Source: PALSA-926 sp964476835
GTDB lineage: Bacteria; Pseudomonadota; Alphaproteobacteria; Micavibrionales; UBA2020
DNA: 64,000 nt
Assembly (NCBI GenBank): GCA_964476835.1
Contig: CAYZCE010000010.1
Span: 1 to 64,000, forward strand
Direction of reading: 5' to 3'
Within the stretch, counting starts at the first letter, position 1; every line of letters starts with the position of its first letter. Below, piece by piece: positions 1 through 7,738 of the stretch. The position numbers and the translations under genes were made by a program. The notes under the pieces were generated by a model. It was not told the origin of the DNA. It ran no database searches and saw only the letters and a program-made list of their open reading frames with translations.

Positions 1-425
1 AAATCGGCCGCGAGCCGACGCCTGAGGAACTCTCGGAGCGTCTCGGCATGCCGCTCGACAAAGTGCGCAAGGTCATGAAGATCTCGAAGGAGCCGGTCTC
101 CCTCGAAACCCCCGTGGGCGACGAAGAAGACAGCCAGCTCGGCGATTTCATCGAGGACAAGAACGCGATCCTGCCCGTGGACGCCGCCATTCAGGCCAAC
201 CTGCGCGAGACCACCACGCGCGTGCTGGCGACGCTGACGCCGCGCGAAGAACGCGTGCTGCGCATGCGCTTCGGCATCGGCATGAACACCGACCACACGC
301 TTGAAGAAGTCGGCAAGCAGTTCTCGGTCACGCGCGAGCGTATCCGCCAGATCGAGGCGAAGGCGCTCCGCAAGCTCAAGCACCCGAGCCGTTCGCGCCA
401 GCTCCGCAGCTTCCTCGATACGTGA
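1..425 (+). CDS. rpoD: RNA polymerase primary sigma factor, C-terminal part (5' end outside window)
   Basis: The open frame enters from the left edge (frame starts at base 3) and ends at a TGA at 423-425. About 140 residues are visible. They cover the end of sigma region 3 (EPTPEELSERLGMPLDKV, then the acidic GDEEDSQLGDFIED block) and region 4. Region 4.1 reads LTPREERVLRMRFGIG and the region 4.2 helix-turn-helix, which binds the -35 element, reads VTRERIRQIEAKALRKLKHP. This is the family pattern of housekeeping sigma-70 (RpoD), not of alternative sigma factors. The stop codon overlaps the GTG start of the next gene, so the two are probably co-translated. Only the N-terminal regions 1-2 are missing, because of the window edge. 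Confidence 0.97.
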   Translation, partial: IGREPTPEELSERLGMPLDKVRKVMKISKEPVSLETPVGDEEDSQLGDFIEDKNAILPVDAAIQANLRETTTRVLATLTPREERVLRMRFGIGMNTDHTLEEVGKQFSVTRERIRQIEAKALRKLKHPSRSRQLRSFLDT

Positions 426-1513
426 GCCTTTTCCGGCAGAACATCGACAGGGCTTTCCGCAGCCATCGCTGGCTGTGGGCAGCCTGCGGTGTCTATCTTG
501 GCGCATGGCTCATCGAATCCCTGATCGTCAAGGCGCCGGCATCGGACATCATCGCGGCGGTGATCATCGCCTTCATCATGACTGGCGTCTTTGCCAAGAT
601 CTGCGCAGGCGTTTTCCTGCTGATCGGCAGCGGTCGGGCTGTCGTGCAGCGCGGGCGAGGGGAGGCGTGGCGCGACATCCGGCGTGGCTGGAAGGATTAT
701 TTCTGCAGCGACCGTTTCGCACGCGGCGTTTCCGCGTTTTGCCTTGTCTCGGCCATCCTCTTCTTCATCGGCGCGCACAAGTCGCTGTTCCCGTACTTTA
801 ACCCGTTCCACTGGGATCCAGCGCTGGCGCGATGGGATGCCTTCCTGCATTTCGGCCATCAGCCCTATCAACTGCTGACGCCGCTCGTTGAATATTTCGG
901 CGTGACGGGATCCAAGTTCGTCGCCGGCGTCTATGTCGCCTGGTTCCCGGTCATGTACGTGACCTGCTTCCACGCAGCCTTCATCGACCGCGACACGGCG
1001 CGCGTGACGCGCTTCCTCTGGACCTTCCTGCTGTCATGGGCGGTGCTGGGCGTGGCGGCGGCGATGGCGCTGACCTCGGTCGGGCCGATGTATTACCACG
1101 ATTTCTATCCGCACCTGCCGGATCCCTTCAAGCCGCTCGTCGACGACCTCTATCCCTCGCTGGTCGCGAGCAAGGTGCCATTCATTTTTGAGACGCGCGA
1201 ACTGCTGCTCAAATGGGTGCGCGACGCCCATGTCATCAATTTCAACTCCCTTTCCGCCATGCCGAGCCTGCATGTGGGGATGGCGTGGCTGTTCCTGCTC
1301 TACTGGCGCACCGTGAGCCGCGCGTTGTTCGCGCTTGCAGCAGCGTTCTTCCTGCTGATCCTGGTCGGCTCCGTCTATCTTGGCTTCCACTACGCGATCG
1401 ACGGTTACGCGACAGTGGCGGGAGTCTCGATCCTCTGGCGCAGCGTGGCACGCGGAAAGTTATTGTTTTTTAACGATAATTTATCTAAGACGCTTGCGCC
1501 TGAAATTAATTGA
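422..1513 (+). CDS. PAP2-superfamily integral membrane protein (phosphatase or phosphotransferase-like)
   Basis: This 363-residue polytopic membrane protein has hydrophobic segments near residues 15-35, 41-68, 100-120, 160-180, 195-215 and 290-340. The C-terminal part carries the two spaced motifs of the PAP2_3 group: a Ser-Leu-His block (MPSLHVGMAW, about residues 279-288) and a Gly-Phe-His block with Asp (GFHYAIDGY, about 321-329). In this superfamily the two histidines and the aspartate act on lipid phosphates or transfer inositol-phosphate-type head groups; the substrate cannot be read from sequence. The start is GTG at 422, overlapping the rpoD stop (GTGA), which implies translational coupling. 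Linkage to rpoD is positional only. Membrane PAP2 assignment is good; a specific enzyme name would be a guess. Confidence 0.8.
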   Translation: MSLFRQNIDRAFRSHRWLWAACGVYLGAWLIESLIVKAPASDIIAAVIIAFIMTGVFAKICAGVFLLIGSGRAVVQRGRGEAWRDIRRGWKDYFCSDRFARGVSAFCLVSAILFFIGAHKSLFPYFNPFHWDPALARWDAFLHFGHQPYQLLTPLVEYFGVTGSKFVAGVYVAWFPVMYVTCFHAAFIDRDTARVTRFLWTFLLSWAVLGVAAAMALTSVGPMYYHDFYPHLPDPFKPLVDDLYPSLVASKVPFIFETRELLLKWVRDAHVINFNSLSAMPSLHVGMAWLFLLYWRTVSRALFALAAAFFLLILVGSVYLGFHYAIDGYATVAGVSILWRSVARGKLLFFNDNLSKTLAPEIN

Positions 1514-1580
1514 CATAATATATATAGTAAGTTAGAGTATATGAACTTAACGCCAGTCCCTTTTTATTTGAGGTTTATTC

Positions 1581-1994
1581 ATGAAATCGGTTTTTAACCA
1601 GTTGTCCCGCCTGCTCGCAGCGAAGTACCCCAAAGTCATGGAAACAGCCACCCACCGTTGGCATTACAATCGCGCGACCGATGTATATATCAAGCGCGGG
1701 CCCTATGCCGGCCAAACCCGGGACGGCGAAGTCGGGCAGGACATCTACCGCACGGTCGTCGCTGAAAAGGTCGGTAAAGACCAATACAATGTTTTCGAAA
1801 AAGAATACTCCGCCATTCACTGGAACAGGGGTGATGAAGTCGAGCAAAAGCGCAAGCTGCTCGATCTGCAGGGCAGGTCCGTGCTGACCAAGGCCGAAGC
1901 CCTCGGCCTGCTGGCCGACCGCGAAAAGATGATGAGCCGCGGCGAAACCACCCAAAAGAACGCGCGCCGCCACTATTCCCGCTACACCCCCTAA
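1581..1994 (+). CDS. Hypothetical protein, 137 aa
   Basis: An ATG preceded at a good distance by GAGG opens a 137-residue, soluble, strongly charged protein with no signal peptide or membrane segment. The N-terminal half is basic and aromatic (HRWHYNRATDVYIKRGPYAG); the middle has a short acidic/lysine stretch (GDEVEQKRKLLD) that looks helical, and the C-terminus is basic (KNARRHYSRYTP). I recognise no family. It stands alone between the rpoD unit and tRNA-Ile2, after a roughly 65-base AT-rich gap that probably holds its promoter. The ribosome binding site and absence of overlap with other genes support it being real, but function is unknown. Confidence 0.6.
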   Translation: MKSVFNQLSRLLAAKYPKVMETATHRWHYNRATDVYIKRGPYAGQTRDGEVGQDIYRTVVAEKVGKDQYNVFEKEYSAIHWNRGDEVEQKRKLLDLQGRSVLTKAEALGLLADREKMMSRGETTQKNARRHYSRYTP

Positions 1995-2024
1995 GCCGTC
2001 CGGCGCAGGGCATCGTTTTTGATG

Positions 2025-2053
2025 TTGCCAGCCGCACCGCGGACGGCGATAAT
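2025..2053 (+). promoter_or_regulatory. Sigma-70-type promoter for tRNA-Ile2
   Basis: TTGCCA (2025-2030), a 17-base spacer and GATAAT (2048-2053) lie about 22 bases upstream of the mature tRNA 5' end. Spacing is ideal and both hexamers are close to consensus. Confidence 0.6.
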
Positions 2054-2075
2054 CCCCTATGCAAGAAACAACTGT

Positions 2076-2152
2076 GGGCCTGTAGCTCAGTTGGTTAGAG
2101 CGGGCCGCTCATAACGGCTTGGTCGCTGGTTCAAGTCCGGCCGGGCCCACCA
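2076..2152 (+). tRNA. tRNA-Ile2 (anticodon CAU, lysidine-modified type)
   Basis: A full cloverleaf can be folded: acceptor GGGCCTG/CGGGCCC (2076-2082 with 2142-2148), anticodon stem GGCCG/CGGCT with loop CTCATAA, and T-stem GCTGG/CCGGC, ending in encoded ACCA. The CAU anticodon could mean Met. However, the variable and T-arm stretch CTTGGTCGCTGGTTCAAGTC matches the classical tRNA-Ile2 form, in which TilS converts C34 to lysidine so that AUA is read. It is neither an initiator (the acceptor end is fully paired) nor like elongator Met acceptors. Confidence 0.9.
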
Positions 2153-2177
2153 CCCTTACTGTGAGGATGAGATTCAC

Positions 2178-2714
2178 ATGCAAAAACTCTCGATCATTCT
2201 TCTGGCGCTGATGATGCTGGTGCCGACGCTGGCGCAGGCTGCGACGGCGGAGGCGCTGGATCGTGACGGGCGCGAGGCGTTGCAGGCGCTCTATCAGAGC
2301 AACCCGACCGCGCGCGAGATCGGGCAGAAGGCGAAGGCCGTGCTGGTGTTCCCCAACATCATCAAAGCGGGGTTCCTGTTCGGCGGCGCGTACGGCGAGG
2401 GCGTGATGCTCGAGGGCGATGCGAGCCACGGCTATTACAACTCCTTCAGCGCCTCGTGGGGCCTGCAGGCGGGGGCGCAGTCTTACGGCTACGCGGTCTT
2501 CCTGATGAACGATGCGGCGGTGAGTTACATCTCCGACACGCGCGGTTTCGAGCTGGGCGTCGACCCTACCATCGTGCTGGCCGATACTGGCGCGACCAAG
2601 AACCTGAGCACCTCGACGCTGCAGAAGGACGCTTACGCTTTCGCCTTCAACCAGCAAGGTCTTATGGCCGGTATCAACGTCGAAGGCACCAAGATCTCGC
2701 GCATCAAGCGCTAG
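2178..2714 (+). CDS. SYLF-domain (Ysc84-like) lipid-binding exported protein
   Basis: The 178-residue product has a clear signal peptide (MQKLSIILLALMMLVPTLAQA, cut near residue 21-22). The rest is one SYLF domain: a helical N-terminal segment with A-K-A-V-L-V-F-P (about residues 54-61), then glycine-rich strands (AGFLFGGAYGEGVML) and the repeated Gly-Val/Ile-Asp pattern to the end. Family members bind phosphoinositides or other lipids in eukaryotes; bacterial exported members have poorly known envelope roles. GAGGA precedes the ATG. The gene follows tRNA-Ile2 by 25 bases, and its last 11 bases overlap the 3' end of the convergent oxygenase gene. Confidence 0.85.
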   Translation: MQKLSIILLALMMLVPTLAQAATAEALDRDGREALQALYQSNPTAREIGQKAKAVLVFPNIIKAGFLFGGAYGEGVMLEGDASHGYYNSFSASWGLQAGAQSYGYAVFLMNDAAVSYISDTRGFELGVDPTIVLADTGATKNLSTSTLQKDAYAFAFNQQGLMAGINVEGTKISRIKR

Positions 2715-3603
2715 GTTTCAGCATCCCGAAACGGCTGATCAGTACACGCTCGCATGGCGCGGACGTCATCGTGCGGCCGTGCATGTGGCGGGTGTTGTCG
2801 AGGAACAGCACATCCTTCGCCTGCCACGCATGCGCGTACGAGACTTTATCCTGCACGTCGATCAACTGGTTGACGATGCTGTCTGACAGTTCCTCGCCGT
2901 CGCCGAAATAGACGCGGTTGGTGGCCTTGGTATAGACGACCTTGCCTGCATAGCCCGGATGCGCGCAGCGCGGCAGGTGGGCGAGGAGGCCGTTGGCAAA
3001 GGCAGGCTGGCCGCGGCGCGTCTTGATGATCGCGGGCGTGGTGAAGAAGAGGTGCAGCGTATCGCCGTCGAGCTTATGGCGGACGGCGGGCAGGGTCGGC
3101 AGCAGCGCTTTCAGTTCCGCCAACGTGTCCAGCTCGAATTCATCCTGCCAGCGTTTCTTGTCCCATGTCATTTCATACGTCATGCCGACGCGCGCGAAGC
3201 GATCGCGCAAGGCGGCGGGCATTTCTTTCAGGAACGCCACGCCGTCGATCACCGTCGTCTCGCCGCCGGAGACCGCGGGCGGCGTCATGCACATGAAGAA
3301 ACAGGCTTCGGGCGCGCGCGGATAGGGTTTGTAAGCGCCTTCGGCATGGGCGAAGAGGGTGTAGTTGTCGCGATAGACCTCGGTGGTGTAGGTATCGCCG
3401 CCCTTTTGCCGCTTGTCGGCGCGCGTGGCCGAGACGTGAAATCCTTCGCAGAAGTTGCGCGTGAAAGCCTCGAGCGCAGCCAAATCGAAATCGAAGCCGC
3501 GCAGCAGGACGGCGCCCTTGGCGTTCAACCGGGTGAGAATATCTTCCGTGCGCAACGACACCGGATCACGCGTCGCGCCGGACTCAATAACGGGGATCAT
3601 CAC
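2704..3603 (-). CDS. TauD/TfdA-family Fe(II)/2-oxoglutarate-dependent oxygenase (SyrP-like subgroup)
   Basis: The protein has 299 residues. The iron-binding facial triad is visible as H86-A-E88 (FAHAEGAYKP) and a distal His in NTRHMHGR (H275); R291 lies 16 residues after it, at the usual position for the 2-oxoglutarate carboxylate. Use of Glu rather than Asp in the HxD/E motif, and the following FFMCMTPPAVSGGETTVIDG block, resemble the SyrP-type amino-acid/peptidyl hydroxylase branch rather than taurine dioxygenase proper. It is the last gene of a minus-strand unit; its start overlaps the stop of the upstream hotdog gene by 4 bases. Substrate is unknown; neighbours (an acyl-adenylating enzyme and a hotdog protein) suggest an acyl- or aminoacyl-thioester. 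Confidence 0.85.
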   Translation of the reverse strand: MMIPVIESGATRDPVSLRTEDILTRLNAKGAVLLRGFDFDLAALEAFTRNFCEGFHVSATRADKRQKGGDTYTTEVYRDNYTLFAHAEGAYKPYPRAPEACFFMCMTPPAVSGGETTVIDGVAFLKEMPAALRDRFARVGMTYEMTWDKKRWQDEFELDTLAELKALLPTLPAVRHKLDGDTLHLFFTTPAIIKTRRGQPAFANGLLAHLPRCAHPGYAGKVVYTKATNRVYFGDGEELSDSIVNQLIDVQDKVSYAHAWQAKDVLFLDNTRHMHGRTMTSAPCERVLISRFGMLKPSA

Positions 3604-4049
3604 ATGAAGCCTTTTATTGTCATTTCAATCGCGCCCTGATCGTCGAAGATGCGTCCTTTCATGACGGCGAGGACCTTTCCCTTGATGCTGCGGATGGAGG
3701 AAAATATCATTTCGGCGCGGATGCCGTCCGGGTCGCGGATAGCGGTGAATGCGGAGATATTACAGTCGATCATCCAGACCTCGCGCGATTTCTCACTCAA
3801 ACCCGCCCAGTGGTGCATGAAGAGGATCTGGAGCTGCGACATGATTTCCAGCGCCGAGAACACGGAAAGATGGAACCCATTGATATCCGTCGGCGAGGCA
3901 TAGGTCGAGTTCATGCGGATACCGGCTTTCAGCATGATGCCATCAATCTCGACGCTCGTGATATCCCAGATATCCGACTTGTTCCCGCCCTTGAGATAGG
4001 GGGAAGCATAACGGCCGATCTCGCTTGCGGTCAGGATGTGCTGTTTCAT
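3600..4049 (-). CDS. Hotdog-fold protein, possibly FcoT-like acyl thioesterase
   Basis: The 149-residue protein starts at the ATG at 4049 (MKQHILTASEIG). A longer reading upstream would run into the preceding gene and is out of character. The pattern is that of a single hotdog domain: strands around residues 25-45, a long central helix (GFHLSVFSALEIMSQLQILF), then a run of strands ending in EMTIKGFM. The F-H-x3-F-x2-L-E-I-x-x-Q-L helix recalls the FcoT/Rv0098 family of long-chain acyl-CoA/ACP thioesterases, which sits beside TauD-like oxygenase and acyl-ligase genes in isonitrile lipopeptide loci. The hotdog call rests on pattern only, and FcoT membership is tentative. It lies 4 bases after the ligase gene and overlaps the oxygenase gene. 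Confidence 0.5.
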   Translation of the reverse strand: MKQHILTASEIGRYASPYLKGGNKSDIWDITSVEIDGIMLKAGIRMNSTYASPTDINGFHLSVFSALEIMSQLQILFMHHWAGLSEKSREVWMIDCNISAFTAIRDPDGIRAEMIFSSIRSIKGKVLAVMKGRIFDDQGAIEMTIKGFM

Positions 4050-4053
4050 GCGG

Positions 4054-5415
4054 TCAATCCGGCGGGGACAAGTGGCTGATGAAATCCTCGAACTTGCCGT
4101 TTTCGGGGCGCGGCAGGCGGCCTTCGAAATAGGTGAAACGTACAGGGAAGTCGTAACCGAGCGCCGTGCGGATATGCCCGGCGACCTTGGTCTCTTCCTC
4201 CGCATTCAATCGCCCTTGGGCGACCAGTCGCGTCTCGATATCGTCCAACGCGTGCTGGATGACCTGAACCTGGAAGATGGGTATCGCAGCCAGTTGGGCC
4301 AGGTGGGTCGGTATAAGGACGGGCAGGTGGCGCACGCCGTCCGGCTTCACCGCCAGACTGCGTTTGCGCCCGACGATGAAATTGAGCGTCGAGAGGCCGC
4401 GCCCACAGGAGCAAGGGCCGCCGCGCTCGGCGACATCGCCGATGTCGTAGCGGATCAGCGGCGTCGCGAAATTGTGGAGGTCGGTGACGACGACGCGCCC
4501 GCGTTCGCCGTTTTTGCAGGGGCGGCCTTGTTCGTCGACGACTTCCAGCAGGACGCTCTCCGCCATTTCGTGCAGCAGGCCGCTGTCGGGGCATTGCAGG
4601 GCCATGATGCCCATTTCGTTGGAGGAATAGTCGTTCTCGATCTTCGCGCCGAAAAAGGCGGCGGCGTGGTCGCGCAGTTCGGGCTTCAGCGTCTCGCCGA
4701 TGCTCCAAATATGCTTTACGTCGTCAATGCGGATTCCTTCGCGCGCGCAATGATCGAGAATGGTCGCGAGGATGTTCGGATAGGTATTGAGATGGCCGGG
4801 GCGCAGGTCGAGCATGTGCCGGACGATCTTGGCCGGCGGCGTTTCGGCGGGTAGCGCCATAAAAGGCGCGCTTTCGTACAGGAAGCTGGTGGGCGGGCCC
4901 CAGTTCTCGATGCGTTGAATCCCTTCGACACGGCCGCGGATGGCCAGTACCGGCAGGGAGAAATCGCGTTTGTGCCACATATGCTCGCGCATCATCATGG
5001 CCTGGAAGAACAGTTGCGTCAGCGCCGTCTTGCGCACCATCACAGGTTCCCCGGTCGAGCCGGACGAGCGCAATTCGCCTTGCGGCAGGTGCGATGGGGG
5101 GATGACGGCGCAGAACAGCGCCGCACCGGCCTGCTGCAGTTGGCGGCGGGTCATGACAGGCAGGCGTGAAAGGCCTTCGGGCGTGCCGAGGTCTTGCGGC
5201 GTCAACCCGGCGGCGTCGAGGCGGTGGCGGAAGAACGGCGATTGCTGCGCGGCATAGGTTGCGAGTTTTACCAGCTGTGTGTGCTGGTCGCGCCGGATAT
5301 CCCCGGCGCTGCGGCGTTCATTCGCCTCGCATTGGGCGATCAGCGACGCCAGCGTCGCTGCCTGGCCTGTCAGGATAGGCGGCCAGGCCACCGACGGCAC
5401 CGCGCTCCGCATCAT
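4054..5415 (-). CDS. PaaK/CapK-like adenylate-forming enzyme (acyl-CoA ligase type)
   Basis: The product has 453 residues. The nucleotide-binding loop SSGSTGEP is at residues 117-124. Later come a second adenylation core (NDYSSNEMG), the Y-D-I-G-D motif, and a small C-S-C-G cluster typical of the phenylacetate-CoA-ligase branch, followed by a C-terminal lid region (PRPENGKFEDFI). Such enzymes activate a carboxylate as acyl-AMP and pass it to CoA or a carrier protein. The real substrate is not evident; phenylacetate degradation genes are absent here. It starts 6 bases after the pilin-like gene and ends 4 bases before the hotdog gene, so the four genes look like one transcript. No acyl carrier protein is visible nearby. 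Confidence 0.8.
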   Translation of the reverse strand: MMRSAVPSVAWPPILTGQAATLASLIAQCEANERRSAGDIRRDQHTQLVKLATYAAQQSPFFRHRLDAAGLTPQDLGTPEGLSRLPVMTRRQLQQAGAALFCAVIPPSHLPQGELRSSGSTGEPVMVRKTALTQLFFQAMMMREHMWHKRDFSLPVLAIRGRVEGIQRIENWGPPTSFLYESAPFMALPAETPPAKIVRHMLDLRPGHLNTYPNILATILDHCAREGIRIDDVKHIWSIGETLKPELRDHAAAFFGAKIENDYSSNEMGIMALQCPDSGLLHEMAESVLLEVVDEQGRPCKNGERGRVVVTDLHNFATPLIRYDIGDVAERGGPCSCGRGLSTLNFIVGRKRSLAVKPDGVRHLPVLIPTHLAQLAAIPIFQVQVIQHALDDIETRLVAQGRLNAEEETKVAGHIRTALGYDFPVRFTYFEGRLPRPENGKFEDFISHLSPPD

Positions 5416-5421
5416 GGCGGC

Positions 5422-6216
5422 TTAGTTGGTGATCTGGATGTAGAGGCCGCAATCCTTGACGGGGCTGGCTTCCGCATACTTGTTCGTGCCGCTGTCGACG
5501 CAGCTGGCGAGGCCGAACGCCTGCACGCTGCCTTCGCCGGGCAGGCCGTCGTCCATCTTGCGGTCGATGTTGCCGGCTTCGACCGGGCGCAACAGGGAAG
5601 CGCCGGCGTTGCTGATGTCGTTCGCCGCTGTCGGGCTGACGACGAGGGAAAGGACGTTGCCGGTCATGCTGACGGGCGCGCTGCTCGGGTCGCGGCTGCC
5701 GACGGTGTCGCCGTTGCTGTAGCCGACGATCATGCCGCCGCCGAACTTGGTCGCGGGCATGTTCTCGCCGAAGACGGGCGCGGTGGAGCCGAGCAGGTCG
5801 GAGCCGTTGACGCCGCCGATCAGCTTGGTTGCGGCAAGGTAGTACCAGAAGAGGACGGTCTCGGAAGCTTCGGTGCCGCTGCCGCTCAGGCCGCCGGTGC
5901 CGATCTGGCCCTGCGTCATGGGCCATGCGGGCGCGCCGATGATGCCGTTGTGGCGGCCGCTGTCGCCGCTGAGGTCGCAGCGGCTGTCGCAGCCGGGGAT
6001 CGAGGTGCCGGTGATGTCGCCGGGCAGGCCGCGGTAAGTGTCGCGGAAGGTGGTTGTCGCGGCCTCGACGGCCTTGGCCATGTTGACGGTCGCGACCACG
6101 CGCGCATTCACGATCATCTCCTGGCCCTTGAGGATGCCGCCGATGAGAAGGCCGATGATGGTGATCACGATCGCGAGTTCGACGAGCGTGAAGCCTTTTT
6201 GCGAAGAGGTGGTCAT
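5422..6216 (-). CDS. Type IV prepilin/pseudopilin-like protein
   Basis: The 264-residue protein has a class III signal: a short basic leader ending in Gly (MTTSSQKG), then the N-methylation motif FTLVELAIVITIIGLLIGGI with the +5 Glu, and a continuous hydrophobic helix of about 20 residues. The rest is a Gly/Ser/Thr-rich globular part with a Cys pair near residues 77-81 (CDSRC) and another near the C-terminus (C...DCGLY), giving a possible D-loop disulfide. Prepilin peptidase would cut after the Gly. It is unusually long for a major pilin, so a minor pilin or stand-alone pseudopilin is more likely. GGGAG precedes the ATG. No other pilus genes are in the window; it heads the ligase-hotdog-oxygenase unit. 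Confidence 0.85.
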   Translation of the reverse strand: MTTSSQKGFTLVELAIVITIIGLLIGGILKGQEMIVNARVVATVNMAKAVEAATTTFRDTYRGLPGDITGTSIPGCDSRCDLSGDSGRHNGIIGAPAWPMTQGQIGTGGLSGSGTEASETVLFWYYLAATKLIGGVNGSDLLGSTAPVFGENMPATKFGGGMIVGYSNGDTVGSRDPSSAPVSMTGNVLSLVVSPTAANDISNAGASLLRPVEAGNIDRKMDDGLPGEGSVQAFGLASCVDSGTNKYAEASPVKDCGLYIQITN

Positions 6217-6237
6217 GAATGCTCCCGTTTTAGAAAT

Positions 6238-6268
6238 CGCCCTTGCCGAAACAATATCGGCAAGGGCG
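6238..6268 (-). terminator. Perfect 12-bp hairpin between secreted-protein gene and pilin-like gene
   Basis: CGCCCTTGCCGA (6238-6249) and TCGGCAAGGGCG (6257-6268) form a perfect 12-bp stem with a 7-base loop. It lies 28 bases past the stop of the 6296-6775 gene and 22 bases before the pilin-like start. The tail ATTTCT is only weakly T-rich, so it may be an attenuator or mRNA-end stabiliser rather than a strong terminator. Confidence 0.5.
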
Positions 6269-6295
6269 GGTATTCTAGGTTTATAGCTTACGCGG

Positions 6296-6775
6296 TTATT
6301 GCGCCGCGTTGTTGTTCATCGGTGCCGCCTGGTTGACGCCGCCATTGCCGAGGTTGCCCCACGCGCCGTCGGTCGGCTGACCAACCGTCGGGGTTGCTTC
6401 GTTGATCGCGCCGGGAGCCAAGGTAGCCGTTCCGCTCAAAGCAGGCGTTGCGGTTGCCGGTGCGAGCGTGCCGGTGTTGATGCCCGGCTGTGTCGCAGGG
6501 CCGCTCGGTTGCGTTTCGACGCCCGGCTGCTGCAGCCCGCCGTTCGCGACCGGCAAGTTGCAAAGTTCAGGGTGATGTGCACAGAGAGCGCCGCCCGAAG
6601 CCGTGCCCGTCGGCGCGGTTGCGCCGGTCGAGCCGACGGTGGCGCCGCCACTACCGCCGATGCTGCCGCCGCTGTTTGCGGACGGGGTGATTTTCAGGCC
6701 TGCGGCCGATGCCGAACCGCTGGAAGCGGCGAGGGCAAGGCTGAGGGCTGCTGCTGCGAAAAGGATCTTTTTCAT
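6296..6775 (-). CDS. Low-complexity secreted protein, 159 aa
   Basis: The start chosen is the ATG at 6775, preceded by GGGAG at normal distance; an upstream in-frame ATG has no such site. A signal peptide (MKKILFAAAALSLALAASSG, cut around residue 24) is followed by a Gly/Ala/Thr/Pro/Asn-rich sequence with stretches such as GSIGGSGGATVGSTGATAPT and repeated T-x-x-P/G-A-T-L-A-P units, with two Cys in one ordered patch (LCAHHPELCNLP). It looks intrinsically disordered and exported, perhaps a surface or matrix component. I recognise no family. It precedes the pilin-like gene on the same strand, separated by a hairpin. Confidence 0.6.
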   Translation of the reverse strand: MKKILFAAAALSLALAASSGSASAAGLKITPSANSGGSIGGSGGATVGSTGATAPTGTASGGALCAHHPELCNLPVANGGLQQPGVETQPSGPATQPGINTGTLAPATATPALSGTATLAPGAINEATPTVGQPTDGAWGNLGNGGVNQAAPMNNNAAQ

Positions 6776-6949
6776 TTGGTGTCTCCCACTATATATGTTG
6801 CCTATGATAAACCCGGTCTGCATGGCGAACAAGGGACCAAAGCCGGATATATACCATATTTAGATAATATCACGAGATTATTAACACTACGTTAAGGCTT
6901 TAACATCACGCATCCGTATGGAGCTGATTTTACGCCCTTTCCCGGCCAT

Positions 6950-7738
6950 TTATCCTTTCAGTTGCCTGACCTTTTTCGCGACCGCATCAACGGCGTTTGC
7001 CGGGTCGGCTTCGATCAATTTGACCAGCGCGCTGCCGACCACGATGCCGTCGGCGCGGCCTTCGAGTTGCTTCACGTGTTCAGGCGCCGAAATGCCGAAG
7101 CCGACGGCGACCGGGTTCTTCAGTTCCGCGCGCATATACGCCAGCTTGTCCTGCAGCGTTTGCGGCAGGTCGGCCTGCGCGCCGGTGACGCCTTCGCGGG
7201 AGATGTAATAGACGAAGCCGCTCGAGGCCGCATCTACCATCTTCAGCCGCGCGGGCGTGGTGGTGGGCGAGGCGAGGAAGACGGTCTCGAACTTCGCCGC
7301 CGTCGTCGCCGCGAGGTAATCGCCGGCTTCTTCGGGCGGCAGGTCGACGATCAGCGCGCCTTGTGCGCCGGCGTCTTGCGCAGCCTTGATGAAATCCGCA
7401 TAGCCGCGCTTGTAGACGGGGTTGAGGTAGGAGAAGAGGCAGATCGGCATCGTCACGCCGCTCTGGCGCAGGCGCTTGACCATGTCGAGCACCTTTTGCA
7501 GCGTGGCGCCTTTGGCTAGCGCGCGTTCGGCAGCGCGCTGCACGGTTTCGCCGTCGGCGGAAGGGTCGGAGAAAGGTACGCCGAGTTCAAGCAAATCCGC
7601 GCCCGCATCGGCCATTGCGCGGATGATGCGCTCCGACGTCTCCATGTCGGGGTCGCCCGCCATGACGAAGGGGATAAAGGCGGAACCCTTGCGTGCGCGC
7701 GCGGCTTCGAGCGTCTGTTTCAGGCTGGCGATTGTCAT
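6950..7738 (-). CDS. trpA: Tryptophan synthase alpha subunit
   Basis: This 262-residue TIM-barrel enzyme cleaves indole-3-glycerol phosphate to indole and glyceraldehyde-3-phosphate, and indole is passed to TrpB. The catalytic Glu and Asp are present in ADLLELGVPFSDPSADG; the usual PLADG is PSADG here. Other visible motifs are PTTTPARL, the phosphate-binding VGFGIS and DGIVVGSALV near the C-terminus. Length is normal. Its ATG overlaps the trpB stop by 4 bases. It is the last gene of the trp operon; no convincing hairpin terminator was found in the roughly 170 bases that follow. Confidence 0.97.
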   Translation of the reverse strand: MTIASLKQTLEAARARKGSAFIPFVMAGDPDMETSERIIRAMADAGADLLELGVPFSDPSADGETVQRAAERALAKGATLQKVLDMVKRLRQSGVTMPICLFSYLNPVYKRGYADFIKAAQDAGAQGALIVDLPPEEAGDYLAATTAAKFETVFLASPTTTPARLKMVDAASSGFVYYISREGVTGAQADLPQTLQDKLAYMRAELKNPVAVGFGISAPEHVKQLEGRADGIVVGSALVKLIEADPANAVDAVAKKVRQLKG

